This document shows positions 17,116 to 24,648 of a DNA stretch of 64,000 nt, piece by piece. The stretch is from Algoriphagus sediminis (GTDB lineage Bacteria > Bacteroidota > Bacteroidia > Cytophagales > Cyclobacteriaceae), in contig NZ_JAUEPH010000005.1 in the NCBI RefSeq assembly GCF_030403435.1, forward strand, positions 124,001 to 188,000. The letters run 5' to 3'. Below the pieces are notes generated by a model. The model was not told where the DNA came from, ran no database searches, and saw only the letters and a list, made by a program, of their open reading frames with translations. How positions within the stretch are numbered: position 1 is the stretch's first letter; each line of letters opens with the position of its first letter. The translations under genes and the position numbers were made by a program.

Positions 17116-17392
17116 ATTTCTCCACCTTCACCCCTTTCCAGAAGGCAACGTGATTTTTGATTCCGCTGGCAGCAGGCTTTGGTTAAGGATAAAACCAGGC
17201 AGCGTCCACATTTCTCTCTCCATTCACCTCTAGGGTATAATATGAAGCGGTTCCTTTCCAGGGACAAACCGTGTGGGTTTCCGAAGGTTTGAAGAAGTCT
17301 TTATTGATCGCTTCCTCAGGGAAATAGTGATTGTTTTCGATAATGATGGTTTGGTCAGATTCTGCGATTACCACGCCGTTCCAGATGGCTCT
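17114..17392 (-). pseudogene. DUF427 protein with an in-frame stop codon
   Basis: Translation from the ATG at 17392 gives a typical DUF427 domain (MRAIWNGVVIAES, HTVCPWKGTASYYTLEV, DAAWFYP) that ends at a TAA at 17183-17185. Beyond it, in the same frame, the family C-terminus continues as PKPAASGIKNHVAFWKGVKV and stops at 17114-17116. The full frame is 92 codons, the usual family length. The stop sits where the family usually has Glu in YPEPK, so one G-to-T change (GAA to TAA) explains it. The truncated product would lose the last 22 residues. A sequencing error is possible. DUF427 function is unknown. Confidence 0.8.
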
Positions 17393-17733
17393 CATAGATT
17401 TTATTTTAGAAAACCCTGATTCACTGCTTTGGGTTCGAAAGTGGAAAAGTCCTTTACTTAATAAAATTTCTGTTCGGATGAATTCCCTTTTCATCAAATA
17501 ATCATTGTCAGAAGCAATTCCCATAATAGATTCTTTTGACAAAAGCCCATGATGCCTCAGAATCTTAGGGATGGTTTTCAGTAATGAGATGTCATTTATT
17601 TACTAATTCATGGCTTATTTTATAATAAAGTCAAAAAAAAGATTGAATTGATGAAACTAATTCAATTTAAAGGCGTTTTCATTTATGTGTATAGACATTA
17701 AAAGTATTTACCTATAAAACTAAATCAAACCTT
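17393..17733. other. Non-coding spacer between the DUF427 remnant and the secreted paralogs
   Basis: The DUF427 frame stays open upstream to 17542, but the extra residues show no DUF427 similarity, so I do not count them as coding. The rest is AT-rich and holds an 8-bp inverted repeat (17642-17666). No convincing -33/-7 promoter was found for the gene at 17734. Confidence 0.5.
17642..17666. promoter_or_regulatory. Perfect inverted repeat upstream of a secreted-protein gene
   Basis: ATTGAATT and AATTCAAT are separated by 9 bases and lie 68 bases before the ATG at 17734. It could be an operator. It lacks a T-tract and so is not a terminator. Confidence 0.35.
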
Positions 17734-18291
17734 ATGAAAAATCTAATTACCCTTCTTTTGACACTTGGAATTGTTACTGGAGCAATGGCTACGGAGAAAA
17801 TTCACATCCAGAAAACTGCAGATGACAAAGTCATTGTGGCGTTGAATGAACCTGCAAGTGAGACTTTACAAATCAAAATGTCAAATAAAGACGGCGAGGT
17901 GGTCTTGAGAGATAGAATAGTGAAAGGTCAAACCTTTGCAGCAAAACTGAATCTGGAGCCTTTACCGTATGGAACATACAATGTGGAAATTATTGGGGAT
18001 AATGGAATCGTAAAAAATTCCAAAGTTAATTTTACCGACAGTTCTCAAAGAGACATTTATTCCAGGGTGACCAAAATCGACGAGAATAGCTTTCGCCTTT
18101 TAGTAAGCACGCTTACTGCTAGCAATGTGAAAGTTTCTATTTACGATCAAGACAAATTGATTCATTCAGAAACTGTGAGCAATCCTCAGGGACTACATAA
18201 AATTTATACTGTCGAAGGACCATCTGATAGTGGAGTAAGTTTTAAAGTGGAGTCCTTGTCAAATGCAAAAGTTGCAACAGCCTTAGATTAA
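17734..18291 (+). CDS. Secreted protein with two sorting-domain-like beta-sandwich halves
   Basis: A 185-residue protein with a signal peptide (MKNLITLLLTLGIVTGAMA). The mature part has two halves, each resembling the beta-sandwich of type IX secretion C-terminal domains. The first reads KMSNKDGEVVLRDRI... LNLEPLPYGTYNVEI; the second reads VSIYDQDKLIHSET... PQGLHKIYTVE. There is no cargo domain. The protein encoded at 18687 has the same plan, and the two share the pattern IHSE-x7-PQGLHK-x-Y-x-VE. Function unknown. It has its own terminator, so it is a separate transcript from its paralog. Confidence 0.75.
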   Translation: MKNLITLLLTLGIVTGAMATEKIHIQKTADDKVIVALNEPASETLQIKMSNKDGEVVLRDRIVKGQTFAAKLNLEPLPYGTYNVEIIGDNGIVKNSKVNFTDSSQRDIYSRVTKIDENSFRLLVSTLTASNVKVSIYDQDKLIHSETVSNPQGLHKIYTVEGPSDSGVSFKVESLSNAKVATALD

Positions 18292-18311
18292 TTTTAACCT
18301 GATTAATAGAG

Positions 18312-18343
18312 ATCCCGATGAAGTTTTCATCGGGATTTTTTTT
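18312..18343 (+). terminator. Terminator after the first secreted paralog
   Basis: ATCCCGATGAA / TTCATCGGGAT form an 11-bp stem with a 3-base loop followed by eight T. Confidence 0.93.
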
Positions 18344-18587
18344 GTTTCACGCTTTATGCAAATAATCCCCAAAGCTTAGATCTAATCAAAATTCAATAGA
18401 AGTGATAGTTTATATTGATAAAATAAAAAAATTTTAAAATATTTTTTATCCAAATAAAATTTGGATAATCTCATTTTTCTCCTCCAATCCTAATTTCCGT
18501 AACCGATTGCGAACTTATTTTTCATATCATTAATTTTAAAAGTCAAAATTTAAGAAAATGGCAACAATTAATAATTTTTTTTGAAAT
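18344..18587. other. AT-rich spacer before the second secreted paralog
   Basis: No coding capacity seen. It holds a perfect 9-bp inverted repeat, TATCCAAAT-AAA-ATTTGGATA (18447-18467), without a T-tract. Runs of A and T suggest a bendable promoter-upstream region. The promoter at 18588 follows. Confidence 0.5.
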
Positions 18588-18618
18588 TTTGATAACCAAA
18601 ATATCGATACTACGTTTG
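18588..18618 (+). promoter_or_regulatory. Bacteroidota-type promoter for the second secreted paralog
   Basis: TTTG (18588-18591), 19 bases, TACGTTTG (18611-18618) match the -33/-7 consensus. The leader to the ATG at 18687 is about 60 bases. Confidence 0.75.
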
Positions 18619-18686
18619 TATCAACATACATAGGGAATTGGAAACGCCAAGGCCTTGTGAATTGAAAACCTATTAAACCAACAAGT

Positions 18687-19253
18687 ATGAAAAAGTTTTT
18701 CGTATTGCTTTTGACTGCAGGGATTGCAGGAGGAGCGTTTGCACAGGATGCCACTAAACTTTCGATCAAAAAGGTCGGTACCAGCAAAGTGGCGGTAGCT
18801 TCTACAGATGAAGCTGAAGGTTCCATGATTGTAAAGATTATGGATCAAAATGGAGATTTGATCTATCGTGACCGAATTGCAGAGCGTGATGGTTACAAAA
18901 AGATATATGACCTATCTCAAATGGAAGAAGGTGAATTTGATGTAGCGGTGACTGGACAGAGTGGTGAGTCCACTTCAGCGACTGTTTCCAACTACATTGA
19001 GGTAACACCAGTAGTTTATTCTAGATTCTCGGAAGTAGGTGAGGACACATATAAGCTACTGATAAGTGCTCATCAAGAAGAGGAAGAGATTAAAGTTCTG
19101 ATCTTCGATGGTGGCCGATTAATCCACTCAGAGATGGTGTTGGACCCTCAGGGACTTCACAAAGTTTACAAGGTGGAAAGACCTTCCGGCGAGGGAATCA
19201 CTTTCAAAGTAGAAACGTCTTCAGGATTTGAAGATTATGTAACCAAGAAATAA
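18687..19253 (+). CDS. Secreted protein, paralog of the upstream gene
   Basis: A 188-residue protein with a signal peptide (MKKFFVLLLTAGIAGGAFAQ). Like its neighbour it has two beta-sandwich-like halves. The first contains VKIMDQNGDLIYRDRI and YDLSQMEEGEFDVAV, close to the sorting-domain pattern; the second contains VLIFDGGRLIHSEMV and PQGLHKVYKVE. It is more acidic and Lys-rich than the first copy and has a consensus promoter, suggesting high expression. It may be a structural surface or periplasmic protein (inference). Function unknown. Confidence 0.75.
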   Translation: MKKFFVLLLTAGIAGGAFAQDATKLSIKKVGTSKVAVASTDEAEGSMIVKIMDQNGDLIYRDRIAERDGYKKIYDLSQMEEGEFDVAVTGQSGESTSATVSNYIEVTPVVYSRFSEVGEDTYKLLISAHQEEEEIKVLIFDGGRLIHSEMVLDPQGLHKVYKVERPSGEGITFKVETSSGFEDYVTKK

Positions 19254-19273
19254 CTAAACCAGCTATGCTAGCG

Positions 19274-19306
19274 ATCCCGCCAATTCATTTTGGCGGGATT
19301 TTTTTT
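19274..19306 (+). terminator. Terminator after the second secreted paralog
   Basis: ATCCCGCCA / TGGCGGGAT form a 9-bp stem with an extra A-T pair, followed by a T-tract. Confidence 0.92.
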
Positions 19307-19308
19307 GC

Positions 19309-20217
19309 CTAAAAAAGCCATGATAGCGTAATGCGACCGAAGACTTGGTTGGACGCCGATTCGTTTTCTTTCGTGCGATAATAGATTCCATACCCCATAC
19401 CGAAGTGGTTATAGTTTAGGATAAACTCCCCAAATACCTCTGCCACAGAATTCTGAGATTCAAACTCCGGTGGGAGCTCAGGGTTCATTAATTCTCCATC
19501 TATGGTTCGATTGAAAAAAACCTGCTTCAGCTCCACTCCAAGTTGAAAATACTGTTCCTGTCGGTTCCTGGTTCCGACTCTACTTCCATTGATTTGGCTG
19601 AATTCTAAGTCTTCAAAAGTTCCTATCCGAATGCTAGGTTTAATAGAAAGGCTCTGCTCAAGGTTTCCAATTGCAGCTAGCCCATCTGCCAAAACTTCAA
19701 AATTACCAGATCTAAACACACTTTTGCTGGCTCTCAAATTCAGATTCAATAGGAATGAATCATCGATTTGATTCTCCCAACCGTTTGCTCTTGGGAAGCC
19801 GAAATTGTCATGATACCAATTGTGAAATTGTCCCACACCTGATTTGGCTCCAATTACTCCACCGAGAAGCGAGAATTCTGTGACTATACCGGGTTTTCTT
19901 TTTTGAAATCCAAATTTCAAATAATTCACCCCAGCGAAGGGCCGGTCGATTTCCTCGGGTTCTAGCTCTTTCCTCAGGTCGGAGGTGAAAATTTGGTTTC
20001 CAAAGCCTATGCTTAGGCTTTTTCCTTTTCCCAAATAGTGGTAAAAAGTCAGGTAATGTCCACTGCTGTAATAGCGATCCTGCCTTCCGCTTACAAATGC
20101 ATCGTTGTCAAGACGGACTACGAGTTGTGATTTTCGTGGCTTTGTCCCTAAGTCATTTTGAGCCATTGTCTCAAAAAAAACCAAAAAAAGCATGATACCA
20201 GTGGTAAATCTGAACAT
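19309..20217 (-). CDS. LpxR-family lipid A deacylase-like outer-membrane protein
   Basis: A 302-residue beta-barrel protein. The ATG at 20217 gives a signal peptide (MFRFTTGIMLFLVFFETMAQ); the frame extends upstream without one. RLDNDAFVSGRQDRYYSSG matches the N-terminal LpxR (DUF2219) segment with the conserved Asn-Asp and Ser/Thr. GVGQFHNWYHDNFG carries the His-containing catalytic region, and the protein ends in a terminal Phe after a beta strand, as outer-membrane barrels do. LpxR removes the 3'-acyloxyacyl group of lipid A, and here it may remodel the surface lipid. Enzymatic activity is inferred from the conserved residues. Confidence 0.75.
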   Translation of the reverse strand: MFRFTTGIMLFLVFFETMAQNDLGTKPRKSQLVVRLDNDAFVSGRQDRYYSSGHYLTFYHYLGKGKSLSIGFGNQIFTSDLRKELEPEEIDRPFAGVNYLKFGFQKRKPGIVTEFSLLGGVIGAKSGVGQFHNWYHDNFGFPRANGWENQIDDSFLLNLNLRASKSVFRSGNFEVLADGLAAIGNLEQSLSIKPSIRIGTFEDLEFSQINGSRVGTRNRQEQYFQLGVELKQVFFNRTIDGELMNPELPPEFESQNSVAEVFGEFILNYNHFGMGYGIYYRTKENESASNQVFGRITLSWLF

Positions 20218-20249
20218 TGGGTTCAATATAATCTGAAGGGGAAAAACAT

Positions 20250-20284
20250 AAAAAAATCCCTGTCGATTGATCAACAGGGATTTT
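20250..20284 (-). terminator. Terminator of the M14 peptidase pair
   Basis: TCCCTGT / ACAGGGA form a 7-bp stem. On the minus strand seven T follow, and the other side also has a short T run, so it may work in both directions. It lies 21 bases after the stop of the M14 gene that ends at 20305. Confidence 0.85.
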
Positions 20285-20304
20285 CAGGTTGGGGTTAATA
20301 TTTT

Positions 20305-22038
20305 TTATTTCGACCAGGAAGCTTTGCCTCCTTTGGCAGAATCAACATTAATCGTGTAGTTGTTTCCACCAGTTACAATCCATCGAACTTTCACTCCAGA
20401 CATTCCTGGGATATTTCCCACGGCTATTTTTTCAGGTGAGTTTTTCTGCTCAGAATATCTCTTCATATCCTCATTTTCAACCACAAATCCTGCCACTACA
20501 TTGGCACCGGAAATACTTACATAGTCAGGTCGCTCGATATTATACTTCAAGTCCTGAGAAGCGTGAGTGGGCATCATTCTCTCATTGTATATCGTCGCGA
20601 TGATTTCTTTGAGTCCACCTCCCAAGTCAGTCTCCTTGACATCCATCACGGATAACTTTGGAGTATGATAGGCATGGAAAATGGTGAACGCAGAGTTTCT
20701 GTGTGCATCCTGCTCCAGTAAGAATCCGGGATGGGCGCGGCCAAAATTTTTCTTGAAACCACCTATTTCCACAGTTCCGTAGGTTGGATGCTCAAATTCC
20801 TTCCAGTCCACGAAAGCATCTCCAAAGGTGAGATATTTATCTACCTTGAGCTGCTCCTCCTGATTTCCTCTTCCAGCATTTTCATGGAAATAGAGATAAG
20901 ATGTCATCAACTCATTAGAATAAGTAAAGATTCCTCGGTTTCCATAGAACCAGTCTAACTCTCCACCAAAAACTGAATAAAGGTCTTTATAAACCGTGAG
21001 ATAGCGATATCCTGGCATGAGTTCTTCACCTTTCTCGGCTAGGGCATCATAGATTCTGATATCTTCTCTATTGTAAGTACCGACATCCTCTTCAGCTCCT
21101 GGCCCGCGGAGAATCATGCCTCCAGAATTATGATAACTCTGAGCCCCTGCGATGTTTGGATGATCCATCACAAACTCCATCACAGACCTATTTTCGGAAA
21201 GGGTGAAAGGGTATTTTAAGGCACCTCTTTGAACATAATCAGGTTGCCAGTTCCAGCCCCAATCACGATTCGGATCATAGTAGCCAATACCATCTTCATT
21301 CACCCTTCCATCACCGTCATTGTCCAGACCTTCCTGACCAAGGTATTCGTATTCCCCTTTTTGGTCGCCTTCTACTTGAATAAGTCGTCTTGGGTCTTGC
21401 GGATCTTTAATAAACCTTCCAGTTGGAGATTTTCGGATCATCATGGTGATACTTCCATTGCCATCTAAATCATCCATCATGTCTTCACCAGCAAGGCCAT
21501 CCCCATCATTATCCAGAATCATCATACCTGACCTTGGGCTACTCCCGGTGTTTGGCTCCATGAAATAATTATTTCTCGCATCAGGGTTAATTGAGGGGGC
21601 AATGTAGAAAGTCTTATCAGCCAAGAGCTCTTTGATAAATACATTGTCCTGAAACATCTCAGTAAGGTACCATGCAGTGTATAGGGCAAACTCCCCGCCT
21701 TGTACCTCATTAGAGTGGATATTTCCATCTATCCACATGGCAGGCTTTTCCTCTGCCTCGCCAGCGGAGAAATCCGTGATCGTAATCATCATGATATCCC
21801 TCCCTTCGTATGACTTACCAATACTCTCTAGTCGAGTAAGCTCTGGATATGCCTGATTTATCTTTTGAAGATTCTCTACTAGACCTTCATAGCTATAGTA
21901 ACGGTTAAAAGCTATTTCTACTTTTGGATTATGTGGAGTCCCCGCTGCGCGGAAAAACTTCTGTTGAGCTTCCGAAATGAAAGTTACCATGATCAATCCC
22001 ATGGCAACCAATATTTTTGTTGTAGTTAGAATTTTCAT
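20305..22038 (-). CDS. M14-family zinc carboxypeptidase, secreted
   Basis: A 577-residue protein with a signal peptide (MKILTTTKILVAMGLIMVTFISEA). The zinc site is complete: H108-S-N-E111 in DGNIHSNEVQ, and H303 in AQSYHNSGG. The substrate Asn-Arg pair is N257-R258 in DPNRDWGW, and the catalytic Glu is E376 in TYSNELM. Between the zinc ligands lie two DxDxDG-type calcium-like loops (LDNDGDGLAGED, DNDGDGRVNED). The protein cleaves C-terminal residues of peptides outside the cytoplasm. It lies 3 bases after a paralog with all these residues replaced. The downstream hairpin ends the operon. Confidence 0.92.
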   Translation of the reverse strand: MKILTTTKILVAMGLIMVTFISEAQQKFFRAAGTPHNPKVEIAFNRYYSYEGLVENLQKINQAYPELTRLESIGKSYEGRDIMMITITDFSAGEAEEKPAMWIDGNIHSNEVQGGEFALYTAWYLTEMFQDNVFIKELLADKTFYIAPSINPDARNNYFMEPNTGSSPRSGMMILDNDGDGLAGEDMMDDLDGNGSITMMIRKSPTGRFIKDPQDPRRLIQVEGDQKGEYEYLGQEGLDNDGDGRVNEDGIGYYDPNRDWGWNWQPDYVQRGALKYPFTLSENRSVMEFVMDHPNIAGAQSYHNSGGMILRGPGAEEDVGTYNREDIRIYDALAEKGEELMPGYRYLTVYKDLYSVFGGELDWFYGNRGIFTYSNELMTSYLYFHENAGRGNQEEQLKVDKYLTFGDAFVDWKEFEHPTYGTVEIGGFKKNFGRAHPGFLLEQDAHRNSAFTIFHAYHTPKLSVMDVKETDLGGGLKEIIATIYNERMMPTHASQDLKYNIERPDYVSISGANVVAGFVVENEDMKRYSEQKNSPEKIAVGNIPGMSGVKVRWIVTGGNNYTINVDSAKGGKASWSK

Positions 22039-22041
22039 GGC

Positions 22042-23634
22042 TTAGAGATTAATTGTTTCACTGATAAAACCTACATGCGGAGCACCCACCTTCAGGCTTA
22101 CATTGCCTTTACCTCGAACTACCCAACTCATGGAGGTCTTTTCAAATGCTCCCAAAACATCGAGAGTTGAAATCGGGCTTCCTGAAATCAGGCGGTCTTC
22201 ATCCACATCCATATCTACTCTAATTTTACGAAGCCATCTGGAACGTTCACCTAATTCACTATGGGTAGGTAGAGGAGAATTGTTGTATAAATCCGCACTT
22301 ACCCGACTAAGGCCATTTCCCAGATCTTCAACTTTCACATTGTGAAGTTCTAGTTTTGGCTGCATTTCTGCCAAAGCCAAAATAAAATCAGTATGCTCAC
22401 TGGCTATTTCTTCTACCTTTTCGAAAGGTGGATTTACCATCAAAAATGGCTTAATTCCTCCCACTTCGACTTTTTGTCCCGGAAAGTCAGGATGGTCTAT
22501 TTCTGTCCATGGGACAAAGCTGTCTTCCCATCCTAGGGAATCTGCCCATGCCAAATAATTAGCTTCAGCATTTGATTTCCCCCCGAACTCGGGCGTCCAA
22601 TATCCTGGAGTGCTGAAACTTAATCTACCAAAATGGAAATAGGCCCACTGGAAAAAGTCACCATCTGTTCCTTGATTCGATTGATTATATGGCTTCTGGG
22701 ATACTATTTCATTGTACTTATCAGATACCAGCTTATTAAGATTTTGGTCTTCCGCAAGAATAGAAGCTACCACTCTTTTTCTGGCTTCTGAAGCGTTGTG
22801 CTTTAGGGGCGAGCTAAGGTTATTTGCTGGCGAGAAAGTCACAAAAGCGAAAATGTTCCATTGTTCAAAAAGGAAATCCAACATCGCTCGGGTTTCTACT
22901 GGCGAGGCAGCGATATCTCCTGCCAAAGGCTCGAAAACCGGAAATTTGTAAGTTAGGGACTTATTGAAACCAACACCTTCAGTTAGATCCTCGGCAAATT
23001 TCCCGTCTTCATCATCATCCTTACTTTCCATATACACAGAATAGCTTCCTGATTCGCCTTTGCTTGGATCTGCTTTGACCAAAACCCGATCATCTTCTTC
23101 GGAAACCAGGTAATCCCCGAGAGAATTTTCCACACGCATCCAAGTGATGAATCCATCTCCATTAAGGTCAGTGTATCCATTTTCGCCTTTTTCTCCGTCA
23201 CGGTCATGGTCCATAGACATGGCATTGCCTCGTCGCTGATACTTTAAGGAAGCATGATACTGCTGATAAGCATCCGGAGACATATTTGGGAAAATAAAGA
23301 AGGTAGTGTTTTCGAGGGCGTCAGCATGTTCATTAACCAGCTTTTCTGCAAACTGCAGAGCAAGCTCAACGCTTAGGACATGGAAGCCTTCGACTCCGCC
23401 AACTACCGCAATAGCTGGTTTTTCGTCCGTATTACCAGTTCCTACTTTTAAGGCTTGAATATCTTTTCCTCCCTCCGTTTGAACTAGCGTGATTAGCTCG
23501 GCATTGGCATTGGATGCCAAATTATTCAGTCGGGAATCAATTTCGGATAAGGTTGGGTAATCCGACTGACCCAACACCCGGTCCGGTAGGGCAAATGCTG
23601 TCAGGAATAACCCCAAAATGAGTATTTTTTTCAT
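22042..23634 (-). CDS. M14-like protein with lost catalytic residues
   Basis: A 530-residue protein with a signal peptide (MKKILILGLFLTAFA). It aligns with the neighbouring M14 enzyme (both have EKPA then a GG/DG-containing zinc loop, DxDxDG loops and the same C-terminal domain). At the zinc site His108 and Glu111 of the partner become Glu82 and His85 (VEGFH). The third His becomes Ser (NIFAFVTFSPANN), and the catalytic Glu becomes Pro (LSFSTPGYW). The Asn-Arg pair becomes Asn-Lys. It is therefore likely a pseudoenzyme that could bind the same peptides. It leads the two-gene operon. Confidence 0.85.
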   Translation of the reverse strand: MKKILILGLFLTAFALPDRVLGQSDYPTLSEIDSRLNNLASNANAELITLVQTEGGKDIQALKVGTGNTDEKPAIAVVGGVEGFHVLSVELALQFAEKLVNEHADALENTTFFIFPNMSPDAYQQYHASLKYQRRGNAMSMDHDRDGEKGENGYTDLNGDGFITWMRVENSLGDYLVSEEDDRVLVKADPSKGESGSYSVYMESKDDDEDGKFAEDLTEGVGFNKSLTYKFPVFEPLAGDIAASPVETRAMLDFLFEQWNIFAFVTFSPANNLSSPLKHNASEARKRVVASILAEDQNLNKLVSDKYNEIVSQKPYNQSNQGTDGDFFQWAYFHFGRLSFSTPGYWTPEFGGKSNAEANYLAWADSLGWEDSFVPWTEIDHPDFPGQKVEVGGIKPFLMVNPPFEKVEEIASEHTDFILALAEMQPKLELHNVKVEDLGNGLSRVSADLYNNSPLPTHSELGERSRWLRKIRVDMDVDEDRLISGSPISTLDVLGAFEKTSMSWVVRGKGNVSLKVGAPHVGFISETINL

Positions 23635-23812
23635 AGAATTCGTTTTGCTTAAACAGGTCTAAGTTGACCAAAAAAAGCTTTTCAATTAACCGAGAATAGT
23701 TATTGTACAGATTTATCAACTTGAATGGATACTCAAAGTGATAAGTGGGGATTGTTAATGCAATTGCAGAGATGAAGTTTTTTTCCGTTTTTTAGTCAAA
23801 TAGAATCGCCTG

Positions 23813-24643
23813 ATGTTTAAGAAAATCGCCCTTGCCTTTGCTTTTTCTCCAAGAATGGAGGCCTTGCTTGCTGAGACCAGAAGTATTGTTGAGACCTTCG
23901 AGTCCGAGCTTTTTTTGATCCATGTGGGCCAAAAAACAGAGGAAGCTGAACAAAAAATTCAGGTTGCCATGAATGAAAATGGCCTTTCCAACCTCCCTAC
24001 AAAATTAATCTGGAAAGAAGGGAAGCCAGTCAAAATGATCCTGGAAGCTTGTCGGGAGAATGACGTTGATTTGCTAGTCACCGGAGCTTTAAAAAAAGAG
24101 GGCTTTCTGACTTATTACCTGGGCTCTGTGGCAAGGAAAATTATTCGGAAATCACATTGCTCAGTGATGACTTTAATTGACCCCCAGACCAAGCCTAGTA
24201 AATTTTCTAAGGTGGTCATTAACGGAACCCAACTCACCATCACTCCAATGGTCATAGAGCGGGGAATTAAGTTTGCCCAAATAGTCCATACCGATCAAGT
24301 TCATATTCTTAATGAAATTAAAATGTATGGTCTTCAAATGGGTACGGCTAGTGAAGACAGCGAAGAGGAAGTGGCCAATACCAGAAGACAACTTGTCCAA
24401 AATGAAATGGATTACGTTCAGAAAATTCTTGATCAAATCCCACACGATGATCTTCGGGTAAATATTAAAGTTACAGGAGGGAAATGGGCAATAGAGTTAG
24501 CAAAATTTTGTGAGAAAATTGAGGCCGATCTACTTGTGGTGGGGGATGGAAAACGGCTAAACTTTTTTGATCGAATTTTCCCGCATGATCTGGAAGAACT
24601 CCTTAGTACCCTTCCCTGCAATCTCTTACTTATTAAAAGGTAA
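23813..24643 (+). CDS. Tandem universal stress protein
   Basis: A 276-residue cytoplasmic protein with two USP domains (about 1-125 and 130-276). The first carries TGALKKEGFLTYYLGSVARK, near the ATP-binding pattern G-x2-G-x9-G-S/T. The second ends with LLVVGDGKRLN and LPCNLLLIKR. It lies 5 bases before a cation/proton antiporter gene, so a role in regulating that transporter by nucleotide or stress state is likely (inference from pairing). Confidence 0.85.
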   Translation: MFKKIALAFAFSPRMEALLAETRSIVETFESELFLIHVGQKTEEAEQKIQVAMNENGLSNLPTKLIWKEGKPVKMILEACRENDVDLLVTGALKKEGFLTYYLGSVARKIIRKSHCSVMTLIDPQTKPSKFSKVVINGTQLTITPMVIERGIKFAQIVHTDQVHILNEIKMYGLQMGTASEDSEEEVANTRRQLVQNEMDYVQKILDQIPHDDLRVNIKVTGGKWAIELAKFCEKIEADLLVVGDGKRLNFFDRIFPHDLEELLSTLPCNLLLIKR

Positions 24644-24648
24644 TCTCG

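Noticed and set aside
17183-17185. Programmed readthrough or selenocysteine/pyrrolysine decoding at the DUF427 stop
   Set aside because: The codon is TAA, not TGA or TAG, and no structured element is seen after it, so a nonsense mutation or error is more likely.
17079-17267. Alternative minus-strand frame under the end of the DUF427 gene
   Set aside because: It is a shadow frame. The DUF427 frame carries the family motifs and explains the region better.
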